Counted from the first letter of the stretch, positions 19,607 through 28,018 are shown. The stretch: DNA of 64,000 bases from Microbacterium imperiale (GCF_017876655.1 NZ_JAGIOK010000001.1:558001-622000); one strand, 5' to 3'. The notes: generated by a model not told the origin, from the sequence alone. Made by a program: numbers and translations.

Positions 19607-20806
19607 ATGCACGAGGTTCCCGGCGCCTGGCGTCGCGCCGCCCGCGGCGCCGGCCTGCTCACCGACGAGGGCGTACCCGTCCCGACCATCTTCGCCGAGA
19701 TGAGCGCGCTGGCGGCGCGCACCGGAGCGGTGAATCTGGGCCAGGGATTCCCCGACGACGATCCGCCCGCGCCCGTCCTCGCGGCAGCGCACGCGGCTAT
19801 CGCAGCGGGTCGCAACCAGTACCCCCCGGGCCGCGGCGAGCCTGAGCTGCTGACCGCCGTCGCCGAGCATCAGGCCCGGTGGTACGGCATCCCCCTCGAC
19901 CCGGACTCGGAGATCCTGGTGACAGCCGGCGCGACGGAGGCCCTGGCCGCCACGCTGCTCGCCCTCGTCGACGGACCCGACGACGAGATCGTCGTCTTCG
20001 AGCCCTACTACGACGCCTATGCCGCGCTGATCGCCCTCTCCGGGGCGCGTCTGGTCACGGTGCCGCTGCGGTGGCCCGGGTTCCAGCCCGACCTCGACGA
20101 GCTGCGCGCCGCCGTGACCGACCGCACGCGCATGATCCTCGTCAACGATCCCCACAATCCCACCGGGGCGGTCTTCGATCCCGAGGTCGGCGCGGAGATC
20201 ATCCGCTTGGCCCACCGTCACGACGCGATCATCGTGACCGACGAGGTCTACGAGCACCTCACGTTCGACCGGTCGCATGTGCCGCTCGCGAGTCGCGCCG
20301 GGGCCTTCGAGCGCACGCTGACGATCTCGTCGGCCGGCAAGACCTTCTCGGCCACCGGATGGAAGGTCGGCTGGGTCTCGGGCCCGCGCGAGCTCGTGGG
20401 GGCGGTGCTCGCCGTCAAGCAGTGGCTCACCTATGTCAACGCCGGGCCGTTCCAGCCCGCCGTGGCTGTCGGCCTGCGCCTGCCCGACGACGCCTATGCG
20501 GCGATCACCGCGCGACTGCGAGCCGGACGCGACGCGATCGGCGCCGGGCTGCGCGCGGCCGGCTTCGACGTGTCCACCCCGTCCGGGTCGTACTTCACGG
20601 TCGCCGACGCCTCCCCCCTCGGGGCGACCGACGCGGCGGAGTTCTGCCGCGAGCTGGCCGACCGCGCGGGCGTGGTGGCGATCCCGCTCACGGCCTTCGC
20701 CTCGCACGCGCACCGTCGCCACTACAGCACGCTCGTGCGCTTCGCGGCCTGCAAGCGACCCGACGTGCTCGCTGAAGCCTCAGCTCGGCTCGCCGCCGCC
20801 TTCTGA
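19607..20806 (+). CDS. PLP-dependent aminotransferase class I/II
   Basis: 399 aa fold-type I aminotransferase. Motifs: NLGQGFPDDDPP, NQYPPGRGEPELLTAVAEHQ, TAGATEALAATLLAL, FEPYYDAYAALIAL, NDPHNPTGAVFD, TDEVYEHLTFD and SSAGKTFSATGWKVGW with the PLP lysine. The GxGEPxL and SSAGKTFS blocks are like those of DapC/kynurenine aminotransferase-type enzymes (N-succinyldiaminopimelate or glutamine/methionine transaminases). The substrate is not certain. A TAGCCT hexamer 7 nt before ATG 19607 marks a leaderless start; the frame open further upstream is spurious. Its 3' end overlaps the convergent hydrolase by 27 nt. Confidence 0.9.
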   Translation: MHEVPGAWRRAARGAGLLTDEGVPVPTIFAEMSALAARTGAVNLGQGFPDDDPPAPVLAAAHAAIAAGRNQYPPGRGEPELLTAVAEHQARWYGIPLDPDSEILVTAGATEALAATLLALVDGPDDEIVVFEPYYDAYAALIALSGARLVTVPLRWPGFQPDLDELRAAVTDRTRMILVNDPHNPTGAVFDPEVGAEIIRLAHRHDAIIVTDEVYEHLTFDRSHVPLASRAGAFERTLTISSAGKTFSATGWKVGWVSGPRELVGAVLAVKQWLTYVNAGPFQPAVAVGLRLPDDAYAAITARLRAGRDAIGAGLRAAGFDVSTPSGSYFTVADASPLGATDAAEFCRELADRAGVVAIPLTAFASHAHRRHYSTLVRFAACKRPDVLAEASARLAAAF

Positions 20807-21598
20807 CCGCGGGACGACGGCGAACCGCCGCAGGCGCAAGGCCGGATTGACGCGTCGGACGCGCTCCACCGCCTCGAGCTCGAGGTGCGCGACCGCCACA
20901 TCCGTCGCGGTGCCGACCGCCGCGATGTCGACACCCTGCGGGTCGATGACGCCGGAGTTGCCGACGCCCAGCGGCGGCGGGTGGTCCGCGGCAGCGACGA
21001 ACAGGGTGTTCTCGATCGCCCGCGCGCGCAGCAGGGTGTGCCAGTGCAGCTCTTTGAGCGGGCCGCGCACCCATTGCGCCGGGACGAGCAGCGCGTGCGC
21101 GCCGGCGTCGGCGAGGGTGCGCGCGACCTCCGGGAATCGCAGGTCGTAGCAGGTCATCAGGCCGAACCGGATGCCGCCGACCACGAACGTCTCGGGCGGC
21201 GCGATGTCGCCCGGCTCGACCCAGTCCGACTCCCGCTGTCCGAACGCATCGTACAGGTGGAGCTTGCGGTACGCCGCGGCGAGGCCCTCCGGGCCGACGG
21301 CGACGACGGTGTTGCGCACGCGCTCGCCGTCGGCAGCGGCTTCAAGCAGGCCCGCGACGACGTGCACCCCGTACTCGATCGCCAGCTCGCGCAACGCCGC
21401 CACGAACGGGCCGTCGACCGACTGGGCGTGCGCCGCGAGCGTGTCGTCGAAGGGATCGACGAAGTAGCTGGAGTACTCCGGGAACACGACGACATCGGCG
21501 CCGCGGTCGACTGCGCGGGCGACCAGCCGCCGCATCTCGCGGAGGTTGCCTGCCGGATCGGCCGACGGCGCGAACTGGGCCACGGCGACAGCGGTCAT
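20780..21598 (-). CDS. Carbon-nitrogen hydrolase family protein (nitrilase superfamily)
   Basis: 272 aa. The nitrilase-fold catalytic triad is visible: Glu in VVFPEYSSYF, Lys in AAYRKLHLYD and Cys in LMTCYDLRFPEVAR. These enzymes hydrolyse amides such as omega-amidase substrates. The neighbouring aminotransferase could supply an alpha-keto acid amide, so an omega-amidase role is attractive but unproven. ATG 21598 overlaps the DUF6328 stop by 4 nt. The 3' end overlaps the convergent aminotransferase by 27 nt. Confidence 0.88.
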   Translation of the reverse strand: MTAVAVAQFAPSADPAGNLREMRRLVARAVDRGADVVVFPEYSSYFVDPFDDTLAAHAQSVDGPFVAALRELAIEYGVHVVAGLLEAAADGERVRNTVVAVGPEGLAAAYRKLHLYDAFGQRESDWVEPGDIAPPETFVVGGIRFGLMTCYDLRFPEVARTLADAGAHALLVPAQWVRGPLKELHWHTLLRARAIENTLFVAAADHPPPLGVGNSGVIDPQGVDIAAVGTATDVAVAHLELEAVERVRRVNPALRLRRFAVVPRSEGGGEPS

Positions 21599-22110
21599 CG
21601 TGCCCCCGTTCCGCGGCGCCGGAACACGAGCGGCGAGACGATCCACAGCGCGGCGATCAGCAGGGCGAGCACGGCGCCGGCGATCCACGACGCCGAGACG
21701 CTCACGACGACGTCGAACACGAACACGACGACCCCCACCAGCAGCAGCGAGACGGTCACCAGAGCCGTGAGCAGGGCGACGTGCCCGTAGGCGACGACGG
21801 CGGGCTTGGCGCGGTGTCGGAAGAGGGCGCGGTGCAGGGCCACGGGGGCGAGAGCCACGATCGCGCTGAGGGCGGCGAGCACGACGAGCACCAGGTAGAA
21901 CGTCCGCTGCATCGCGTTGAGGTCGTCGAACGCGGGCTGGAACGCCAGGGCGAGCAGGAAGCCCGTGAGGATCTGCGTGCCGGTCTGGAGAACGCGCAGC
22001 TCCTGCAGGAGTTCGTTCCAGTTCCGGTCGGCGCGCTCGTCCGCCGACTCGTCGCGGCCGTCGTCGGCGACATCACCGGACTTCGCGGACATCGAGGCGG
22101 CGGAGGTCAT
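21595..22110 (-). CDS. DUF6328 family membrane protein
   Basis: 171 aa. An acidic N-terminus (DDGRDESADERADRNW) is followed by the family block NELLQELRVLQTGTQILTGFLLALAFQPAF. Four hydrophobic segments follow, ending in LVFRRRGTGAR. This matches the DUF6328 actinobacterial membrane family; function unknown. ATG 22110 is used; a second ATG at 22092 is possible. It is co-transcribed with the carbon-nitrogen hydrolase (4-nt overlap). Confidence 0.82.
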   Translation of the reverse strand: MTSAASMSAKSGDVADDGRDESADERADRNWNELLQELRVLQTGTQILTGFLLALAFQPAFDDLNAMQRTFYLVLVVLAALSAIVALAPVALHRALFRHRAKPAVVAYGHVALLTALVTVSLLLVGVVVFVFDVVVSVSASWIAGAVLALLIAALWIVSPLVFRRRGTGAR

Positions 22111-22201
22111 GGCGCCATCCTCCCGCCGACGGCGGCGCGAGGCAACACGACTGCGGAGACCACGGACGACACGCCCGGCCGGCGTCGCGAAGGCGTCTCG
22201 A

Positions 22202-22231
22202 TTGGACGACCCCCGGAACCCGTGCTAGCTT
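22202..22231 (+). promoter_or_regulatory. Promoter of tRNA-fMet
   Basis: -35 TTGGAC (22202-22207), 18-bp spacer, -10 TAGCTT (22226-22231). The predicted start lies a few nucleotides before the tRNA at 22244. Confidence 0.6.
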
Positions 22232-22243
22232 TATCTCTTGTGC

Positions 22244-22317
22244 CGCGGGGTGGAGCAGCTCGGTAGCTCGCTGGGCTCATAACCCAGAGGTCGCAGGTTC
22301 AAATCCTGTCCCCGCAA
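22244..22317 (+). tRNA. Initiator tRNA-fMet (CAT)
   Basis: A 74-nt cloverleaf without encoded CCA. The anticodon loop is CTCATAA. The anticodon stem is GGG/CCC, three G:C pairs, and the acceptor stem begins with an unpaired C1 x A72. Both are hallmarks of the bacterial initiator tRNA rather than elongator Met. The T arm reads GCAGGTTCAAATCCTGT. It is followed at once by a strong terminator hairpin. Confidence 0.96.
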
Positions 22318-22324
22318 CAGAAAA

Positions 22325-22358
22325 GACGAAGGCCCCGCCGAATGGTGGGGCCTTCGTC
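22325..22358. terminator. Bidirectional terminator after tRNA-fMet
   Basis: Arms GACGAAGGCCCCGCC (22325-22339) and GGTGGGGCCTTCGTC (22344-22358) pair with one G-T wobble around a GAAT loop. It lies between convergent tRNA-fMet and the MarR gene, so it can serve both. Confidence 0.85.
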
Positions 22359-22401
22359 GTATGCTCCGCGAGTTGTGACCGGCGCGGTACCGGTTCGTGA
22401 T

Positions 22402-22417
22402 TCCCGCCGCGGCGGGA
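22402..22417 (-). terminator. GC palindrome after marR-type gene
   Basis: A perfect 16-bp palindrome TCCCGCCGCGGCGGGA directly after the stop codon of the MarR gene. It can fold as CCCGC-CGCG-GCGGG. Probable transcription end, without a T tract. Confidence 0.5.
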
Positions 22418-22885
22418 TCAGTCGTCGACGAGCGCCTCGCTCATCTCGTCGAGGAAACGGATGATCGTCCTGAGCTCGCCATCGGTGAAGGGCTCGAGCG
22501 CTCCGCGCATGCGCGCCATGCGCGCCGCGAAGTGCCGCCCGAAGTCGGCACGCGACGACTCGGTCAACGTGATGACCAGCGCGCGTCGGTCGTTCGGGTG
22601 GGGCTCCCGCACGACGAACCCCTCTTTCGCAAGGCGGTCGATGAGCTTCGTCGTCGAGGCGCTCGAGATTCCGAGGTGCCGGGCGAGGTCGTGCGGCTTG
22701 ACCAACTCACCGTGCTGCTCGCGGATGCTGAGCATGCGCAGCGCCGATAGGTCGGTGGCGTTCATGTCCATGTCGCCGCGCAGACCCGTGTGCATGCGGT
22801 CCATGGCGTCGCTGAAGGCGCGCACGCCCTCCAAGGCGGCGCGCACTACACGGCTTCTCGCCGTCGTGCGATTCGGGAGAACCAT
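22418..22885 (-). CDS. MarR family regulator, probable carotenoid operon regulator (CrtR-like)
   Basis: 155-aa winged helix-turn-helix protein. DNA-binding core: LVKPHDLARHLGISSASTTKLIDRLAKEGFVVREPHPNDRRALVITLT, the classic MarR HTH plus DxR wing. It is divergent from crtE with 85 bp between starts. A palindrome at 22927-22941 overlaps the crtE -10 and a possible -35 of this gene. In Corynebacterium glutamicum, CrtR is a MarR-type repressor in the same divergent position, relieved by geranylgeranyl-PP; by analogy this gene likely represses crtEBI and itself. ATG 22885 has GAGAGG upstream. Confidence 0.88.
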   Translation of the reverse strand: MVLPNRTTARSRVVRAALEGVRAFSDAMDRMHTGLRGDMDMNATDLSALRMLSIREQHGELVKPHDLARHLGISSASTTKLIDRLAKEGFVVREPHPNDRRALVITLTESSRADFGRHFAARMARMRGALEPFTDGELRTIIRFLDEMSEALVDD

Positions 22886-22909
22886 GTGGACACCACCTCT
22901 CGGGCGTGG

Positions 22910-22941
22910 TTATCATCGGCTCGAACGCTAGTTAAGCTAGC
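22910..22941 (+). promoter_or_regulatory. crtE promoter with overlapping palindromic operator
   Basis: -35 TTATCA (22910-22915), 17-bp spacer, -10 TAAGCT (22933-22938). A palindrome GCTAGTTAAGCTAGC (22927-22941) covers the -10. On the other strand TTAACT lies within the same palindrome, 17 nt before TAACCA, a possible promoter of the MarR gene. A repressor bound here would block both directions. Confidence 0.65.
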
Positions 22942-22970
22942 AAAAAGGCCGGCCGAATGGCAGACCCTGG

Positions 22971-24035
22971 ATGGTGGACATGATTTCGATGCCCGACGAC
23001 AGCACGACCGCCGTCGATCGCGCGCTGGACGCCGTCCTCACTCGCCTGGCGGAACGCGCCATCCCACGGGGAGCAGCGGCACTCGCCCTCATCCGTGCCG
23101 CATCCGACGCGACCACCGGCGGTAAGCGGTTCCGCCCCGCCCTCGTCGTCGCGGCGTTCGATGCGTTCGACGGCGACCGTGGCGCCACCCCGGGCCTGTG
23201 GGATGTCGCTGCCGCCTTCGAGCTGCTGCACACCGCGTTCGTGATCCACGACGATCTCATCGACCGCGACATCGAGCGGCGCGGAGTCCCCAACGTCGGC
23301 GGCACCTTCCGCTCGCGCGCCCGGTCTCTGGGCGTGGCCGATGACGGCGCCGATCGCATCGGCGACGCCGCGGCCGTGCTCGCGGGCGACATCCTGCTGT
23401 ACGAGGCCGCACGCCTCGTCGCCGTGGCTGACATCGCCGCCGACCAGCGGGTTCCGCTCTTCGGTCTCCTCGACGACGCGGTCCTCGTCTCGGCCATCGG
23501 CGAGCTCGCCGACGTCGAGCAGGCTGTCGTGCCCGGCGAGCCCGAGACGACCCAGCTGCTCAGCACGGCCCACGACAAGACCGCGGTGTACTCGTTCTGC
23601 GCGCCCCTCGCGGCCGGCGCCGTGCTGGCCGGAGCCGACGCGGGCGATCGCGCCGTCCTCATGACGGTCGGCGCCGACCTCGGACTCGCGTTCCAGCTGG
23701 TCGACGATCTGATCGGCACGTTCGGCAGCGAGGCTCAGGCCGGGCGCGACGCCGGCGCCGATCTGCGCGAGGCCAAGCGCACCCCGCTGATCTCGCTCGC
23801 GCGCGAGACCTCGGCCTGGCCCCAGGTCTCGTCGGCCCTCGCGCTCGCGCCCACCGGCCCGATCGCGGTGCGCGCCGCCCAGCGCGAACTGCACGAGAGC
23901 GGCGCCCGCGACCGGCTCGTGGCTCTCATCGGGCAGACCCTCGCGTCGGTGCGCCGCCGCGCGACCGAGCTGCCGACGGAGCCGCGCGCTCTCATCGAAC
24001 GACTGGCCACCGGCATCGAAGGACGCATCCCGTGA
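22971..24035 (+). CDS. crtE: Polyprenyl (geranylgeranyl) diphosphate synthase
   Basis: 354 aa trans-isoprenyl diphosphate synthase, first step of the carotenoid pathway (FPP/IPP to GGPP). First aspartate-rich motif in VIHDDLIDRD with the following RRGVPNVGGTF, and second in FQLVDDLIGTFG; GKRFRPALVV lies near the N-terminus. Possible starts are ATG 22971, GTG 22974, ATG 22980 and ATG 22989; none has a good ribosome site, so the exact start is open. It overlaps crtB by 4 nt (GTGA) and leads the operon. Confidence 0.93.
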   Translation: MVDMISMPDDSTTAVDRALDAVLTRLAERAIPRGAAALALIRAASDATTGGKRFRPALVVAAFDAFDGDRGATPGLWDVAAAFELLHTAFVIHDDLIDRDIERRGVPNVGGTFRSRARSLGVADDGADRIGDAAAVLAGDILLYEAARLVAVADIAADQRVPLFGLLDDAVLVSAIGELADVEQAVVPGEPETTQLLSTAHDKTAVYSFCAPLAAGAVLAGADAGDRAVLMTVGADLGLAFQLVDDLIGTFGSEAQAGRDAGADLREAKRTPLISLARETSAWPQVSSALALAPTGPIAVRAAQRELHESGARDRLVALIGQTLASVRRRATELPTEPRALIERLATGIEGRIP

Positions 24036-24910
24036 GCGACGACACCACCGGCATCGCCCTGTACGACCAAACCGCCCGCGATGCCGCCGCTGTCGTCATC
24101 TCGGCCTATTCGACGTCGTTCGGGCTCGCAGCCCGGCTCCTCGGGCCGCGCGTGCGCCCGCACGTACGCAACATCTACGCGCTCGTCCGGGTAGCCGACG
24201 AGATCGTCGACGGGTCGGCGGCGCAGGCGGGCATGCCCGCCGCCGCCCAGCGGCGCGTGCTCGATGCCCTCGAGGACGAGACGCTGATCGCCGTCGAGGA
24301 GGGGTTCAGCGCGAACCTCATCGTCCATGCCTTCGCCCGGACGGCGCGGGAGTGCGGCATCGGGCCCGACCTGGTGCGCCCGTTCTTCGCCTCCATGCGC
24401 ACCGATCTCGACGTCACCGCCCACGATGCGACCTCCCACGATTCCTACGTCTACGGCTCCGCCGAGGTGGTGGGCCTGATGTGCCTGCAGACCTTCGTCA
24501 ACGCCGGAGCCGACCGACCCAAGCCCGCCCACCCCGACCTCGTCGACGGCGCGCGTCGCCTCGGCGCCGCCTTCCAGGATGTGAACTTCTTGCGCGATCT
24601 CCCCCACGACGTCGGCTCGCTCGGCCGCGACTACCTCGGCGTCGGCACCACCGAGGCCTGCACCGTCTCGCGCGTCGACGTCCTCGACCGCATCGACGCC
24701 GACCTGGATGCCGCCGGCGCGATCATCCCCCGTCTGCCGGCCGATTGCCGACGCGCCGTCACGGCCGCGCACGACCTGTTCACGGCGCTCTCGCGCCGTC
24801 TGCGTCGCGCGGGCAGCACGACCGAGCGGGTGCGGGTACCCAACAGCGTCAAGCTCGGCCTCGCCGCTCGCGCCACGGTCGGCGCCGCTCCCCTGCGAGC
24901 CGGCTCATGA
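24032..24910 (+). CDS. crtB: Phytoene synthase
   Basis: 292 aa squalene/phytoene synthase. It condenses two GGPP into phytoene. The two Asp-rich blocks are seen in VRVADEIVDG and FQDVNFLRDLPHDVGSLGRDYLG; YSTSFGLAARLL lies near the start. The GTG 24032 start overlaps crtE, and the stop overlaps crtI ATG (ATGA), so synthesis is coupled through the operon. Confidence 0.94.
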   Translation: MSDDTTGIALYDQTARDAAAVVISAYSTSFGLAARLLGPRVRPHVRNIYALVRVADEIVDGSAAQAGMPAAAQRRVLDALEDETLIAVEEGFSANLIVHAFARTARECGIGPDLVRPFFASMRTDLDVTAHDATSHDSYVYGSAEVVGLMCLQTFVNAGADRPKPAHPDLVDGARRLGAAFQDVNFLRDLPHDVGSLGRDYLGVGTTEACTVSRVDVLDRIDADLDAAGAIIPRLPADCRRAVTAAHDLFTALSRRLRRAGSTTERVRVPNSVKLGLAARATVGAAPLRAGS

Positions 24911-26496
24911 GCCGCCCGGTGCCCGTCGCGGCCGGCCAGCGCATCGTCGTCGTGGGCGGCGGGATCGCGGGGCTCTCGACTGCCGCGCTCCTGGCCGAGG
25001 ACGGGCACGACGTCACGGTCATCGAGGCGCGGGACGAGACCGGCGGGCGCGCAGGCTCGTGGGAGCGCGAGGGCTTCCGCTTCGACACGGGTCCGAGCTG
25101 GTACCTCATGCCCGAGGTGTTCGACCACTTCTTCGCCCTGCTGGGCACCACGGCAGCCGCCGAGCTCGACCTCGTGCCGCTTGTGCCGGCCTACCGCGTG
25201 TACGCCGAGCCCACCGGCTCCGGCGCCGGCGAGCACGTCGACGTCGTGTCGGGCCGCTCCGCGGCGACATCGCTGTTCGAGAGCCGCGAACCGGGTGCGG
25301 GGGCCCAGCTCGACGCCTACCTCGACTCCGCCGCCGACGCGTACGACCTCTCGGTCTCGAAGTTCCTCTACGACACCTATGCGACGAGCGAGGGCCTGCG
25401 CGACCCCGAGCTGCTGCGCCGCCTCCCCCAGCTGGCTCCGCTGCTGTCCCGGTCGCTCGTGCGACACGTCGAGAGCCGGTTCTCCGATCGGCTGCTGCAG
25501 CAGATCCTCGAGTACCCCGCGGTCTTCCTCGGCTCGTCGCCCTACGATGTGCCGAGCCTCTACCACCTGATGAGCCACCTCGATCTGGACGACGCTGTGC
25601 TCTACCCCCGCGGCGGCTTCACGGAGGTCATCGCGGCGATCGAGCGCCTCGCCGTCGCTCGCGGTGTCACGGTCCGGACGGGAACCGCCGTCGCGCAGAT
25701 CCTGACCGACGCCGCGGGGAACGCTTCCGGTGTCCGGCTGGCCGACGGCTCCGAGATCGCCGCCGACCTCGTGGTCTCGACGGCGGACCTGCACCACACC
25801 GAGACGGTGCTGCTCCCGCCCGACCAGCGGTCGTACCCCGAGAAGTGGTGGCGCAAGCGCACGCCCAGCTTCGGCGCACTGCTGCTCCTGCTCGGCGTCG
25901 ACGGCGAACTGCCCCAGCTCGCCCACCACACGTTGCTGTTCACCGACGGTTGGCGCGAGAACTTCGACGCGATCTCGGGTCGTGACGCCCACATCCCCGA
26001 CCCCGCATCGCTGTACGTGTGCCGCCCGAGCGCGACCGACGACACGGTCGCCCCCGCCGGCTCAGAGAACCTGTTCGTCCTCGTCCCGATTCCGGCAGAC
26101 CCCGAGCTCGGCCGTGGCGGGGTGGACGGTGAAGGCGACCCGCGTATCGAGGCGGCGGCCGACCAGGCCATCGCCCAGATCTCGGCGTGGACCGGCATAC
26201 CCGACCTCGCGGATCGGATTCGGGTGCGCCGCACCATCGCTCCGGGAGACTTCGCCCGCGATCTCGGGGCTTGGCGCGGCAACGCGCTGGGTCTCGCGCA
26301 CACGCTGGGGCAGAGCGCGCTGTTCCGTCCGGGGAACGCATCGAAGAAGGTGTCGGGGCTGTTCTACGCGGGGGCGTCCGTCCTGCCCGGCATCGGGCTG
26401 CCCATGTGCCTGATCTCGGCCGAGCTCGTCGTGAAGCGACTGCGCGGCGACACCACCGCCGGCCCCCTCACCGAGCCCACGGCTCCGCCCCGCTGA
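24907..26496 (+). CDS. crtI: Phytoene desaturase
   Basis: 529 aa FAD-dependent CrtI-type desaturase producing lycopene from phytoene. N-terminal dinucleotide-binding fold VVVGGGIAGLSTAALLAEDGHDVTVIEARDETGGRAGSW; family C-terminal block GLFYAGASVLPGIGLPMCLISAELVVKRL. Length is normal. The frame is open far upstream through crtB, but ATG 24907 is the real start, overlapping crtB's stop. Followed by the cyclase subunits after 3 nt. Confidence 0.95.
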   Translation: MSRPVPVAAGQRIVVVGGGIAGLSTAALLAEDGHDVTVIEARDETGGRAGSWEREGFRFDTGPSWYLMPEVFDHFFALLGTTAAAELDLVPLVPAYRVYAEPTGSGAGEHVDVVSGRSAATSLFESREPGAGAQLDAYLDSAADAYDLSVSKFLYDTYATSEGLRDPELLRRLPQLAPLLSRSLVRHVESRFSDRLLQQILEYPAVFLGSSPYDVPSLYHLMSHLDLDDAVLYPRGGFTEVIAAIERLAVARGVTVRTGTAVAQILTDAAGNASGVRLADGSEIAADLVVSTADLHHTETVLLPPDQRSYPEKWWRKRTPSFGALLLLLGVDGELPQLAHHTLLFTDGWRENFDAISGRDAHIPDPASLYVCRPSATDDTVAPAGSENLFVLVPIPADPELGRGGVDGEGDPRIEAAADQAIAQISAWTGIPDLADRIRVRRTIAPGDFARDLGAWRGNALGLAHTLGQSALFRPGNASKKVSGLFYAGASVLPGIGLPMCLISAELVVKRLRGDTTAGPLTEPTAPPR

Positions 26497-26499
26497 GCG

Positions 26500-26826
26500 G
26501 TGCCGGGGCTCTACCTGCTCGCTCTGCTCGCCTCGATCGTCGGGGTCGGGCTGCTCGATCGTCGCTTCCGGCTCGCCCTGTGGCGCGATCGGCGCACGAC
26601 GGTGGTGGCGACGATCGTGGGGACCGTGTTCTTCCTCGCCTGGGACGCCGTCGGCATCGCGACGGGCGTCTTCGTCAAGGGCGACAGCGCGCTGCTGCTC
26701 GGCCTCGACCTCGCCCCGCATCTGCCCGTCGAGGAGCCCGTCTTCCTCTTCTTCCTCAGCTACCTCGCACTCGTGCTGTACGGCGCCGCTGCGCGCGTGC
26801 GCGCACCTCGAGAGGATGCGTCGTGA
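26500..26826 (+). CDS. crtYe: Lycopene cyclase domain protein, first subunit (CrtYe-like)
   Basis: 108 aa, three membrane segments. The PVEEPVFLFFLSYLALVLYG block, with its paired Glu residues, is the signature of the heterodimeric carotenoid cyclases of actinobacteria (CrtYe/Yg/Yc types). With the next gene it would form the cyclase acting on lycopene or the C50 intermediate. Ring type (epsilon, gamma or beta) cannot be read from sequence alone. GTG 26500 follows crtI after 3 nt; 4-nt overlap (GTGA) with the second subunit. Confidence 0.85.
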   Translation: MPGLYLLALLASIVGVGLLDRRFRLALWRDRRTTVVATIVGTVFFLAWDAVGIATGVFVKGDSALLLGLDLAPHLPVEEPVFLFFLSYLALVLYGAAARVRAPREDAS

Positions 26827-27128
26827 CGACCTATCCGCTCATCCTCATCCCGTTCGTCACCGTGACCCTGATCGTCACGCTGGCCACGGCCCGGCGCCCG
26901 CGCTTCGCGCGCCGGATGGCGTGGTCCGCCCTCGCCGCCGTGGGACTGCTCGCGCTGACCGCCGTCTTCGATAACGTCATGATCGCCGTCGGGCTCTTCA
27001 CCTACCCGGAGGTGCACCTCAGCGGCATCCGCGTCGGGCTCGCCCCGATCGAGGATTTCGCCTACCCGTTGTGCGCGGCGTTCCTGGTGCCCGCCGTCGC
27101 GACTCTCCTGGAAAGACCCGAACGATGA
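26823..27128 (+). CDS. crtYf: Lycopene cyclase domain protein, second subunit (CrtYf-like)
   Basis: 101 aa, three membrane spans (LILIPFVTVTLIVTLAT; MAWSALAAVGLLALTAVF; and a C-terminal span in FAYPLCAAFLVPAVATLL). The motif APIEDFAYPL is typical of the second subunit of split cyclases. It starts at GTG 26823, overlapping the first subunit, and ends in a 4-nt ATGA overlap with the prenyltransferase. The open frame far upstream of it is not coding. Confidence 0.85.
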   Translation: MTTYPLILIPFVTVTLIVTLATARRPRFARRMAWSALAAVGLLALTAVFDNVMIAVGLFTYPEVHLSGIRVGLAPIEDFAYPLCAAFLVPAVATLLERPER

Positions 27129-27997
27129 CCGCCGCCCTGCCGCGCCAGCTGCTGCTCGCCTCGCGCCCCGTCAGCTGGATCAACACCGCGTTCCCGTTCG
27201 CAGCGGCGTACCTGCTCACGACCCGACAGATCGATCTGACCCTCGTCATCGGCACCGTGTTCTTCCTCGTGCCGTACAACCTCGCCATGTACGGCATCAA
27301 CGACGTGTTCGACTACGAGTCCGATCTGCGCAATCCGCGCAAGGGTGGGGCGCACGGGGCGATCCTCGACCGCCGCGTGCACCGCGCGACCCTGTGGGCG
27401 GCGGCGCTGTCGTGTCTTCCGTTCGTTGTGTACCTCGTCGCCGTGGGGTCGCCGCTGTCGTGGCTCGTCCTCGCGCTCAGCCTCTTCTTCGTCGTGTTCT
27501 ACAGCGCGCCGCCGCTGCGGCTCAAGGAGCGGCCGTTCGCCGACTCGGTGACCAGCAGCATCCACTTCTTCTCGCCCGCCGTGTACGGCTTCGTCCTCGC
27601 CGGAACGACGTGGACGTGGCAGCTGGCGCTGATCGTGCTCGCGTTCGCCGCGTGGGGGATCGCGTCGCACGCCTTCGGGGCGGTCCAGGACGTCAACGCC
27701 GACCGCGAGGCCGGCATCGCGTCGATCGCCACCGTGCGCGGCGCTCGCTGGACCGTGTGGTTCGCGCTCGGCTGCTACGCCGTCGCGGGCCTTCTGATGC
27801 TCCCGACGACGTGGCCCGGACCGCTCGCGGCCCTCGTCGCCGTGCCGTACCTGGTGACGCTGTGGCCCTTCCGCGACATCACCGACGCCACGTGCGAGCG
27901 CGCCACCGCGGGGTGGGACCGCTTCCTCTGGCTCAACCAGCTCGGCGGCTTCCTCGTGACGCTGCTGCTGGCCTGGTGGTGGCTGCTGACCTCTTGA
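27125..27997 (+). CDS. crtEb: UbiA-family prenyltransferase, lycopene elongase (CrtEb-like)
   Basis: 290 aa integral membrane prenyltransferase. Both aspartate-rich UbiA motifs are present: NDVFDYESD and QDVNADREAG. About eight membrane segments are visible. In actinobacterial C50 carotenoid clusters this enzyme adds C5 units to lycopene before cyclisation, giving decaprenoxanthin, sarcinaxanthin or C.p.450 types. ATG 27125 overlaps the cyclase subunit. It is the last gene of the operon, ending in a shared hairpin with the convergent MBL/Rieske gene. Confidence 0.9.
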   Translation: MTAALPRQLLLASRPVSWINTAFPFAAAYLLTTRQIDLTLVIGTVFFLVPYNLAMYGINDVFDYESDLRNPRKGGAHGAILDRRVHRATLWAAALSCLPFVVYLVAVGSPLSWLVLALSLFFVVFYSAPPLRLKERPFADSVTSSIHFFSPAVYGFVLAGTTWTWQLALIVLAFAAWGIASHAFGAVQDVNADREAGIASIATVRGARWTVWFALGCYAVAGLLMLPTTWPGPLAALVAVPYLVTLWPFRDITDATCERATAGWDRFLWLNQLGGFLVTLLLAWWWLLTS

Positions 27998-28018
27998 GCC
28001 GGTGTCGCCCCGGGCTCA
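27995..28018. terminator. Shared hairpin containing both stop codons
   Basis: TGAGCC (27995-28000) pairs with GGCTCA (28013-28018). The left arm holds the crtEb-like stop (TGA) and the right arm the stop of the convergent MBL/Rieske gene. Modest 6-bp stem, no T tract. Confidence 0.4.

Noticed and set aside
17912-20722. Minus-strand open frame of ~936 codons through the HtrA-like and aminotransferase genes
   Set aside because: Shadow frame; both real genes have catalytic motifs in other frames or strands.
26187-26822. Long open frame extending upstream of the second cyclase subunit
   Set aside because: It runs out of frame through crtI and the first subunit; the real start is GTG 26823 with a 4-nt overlap.
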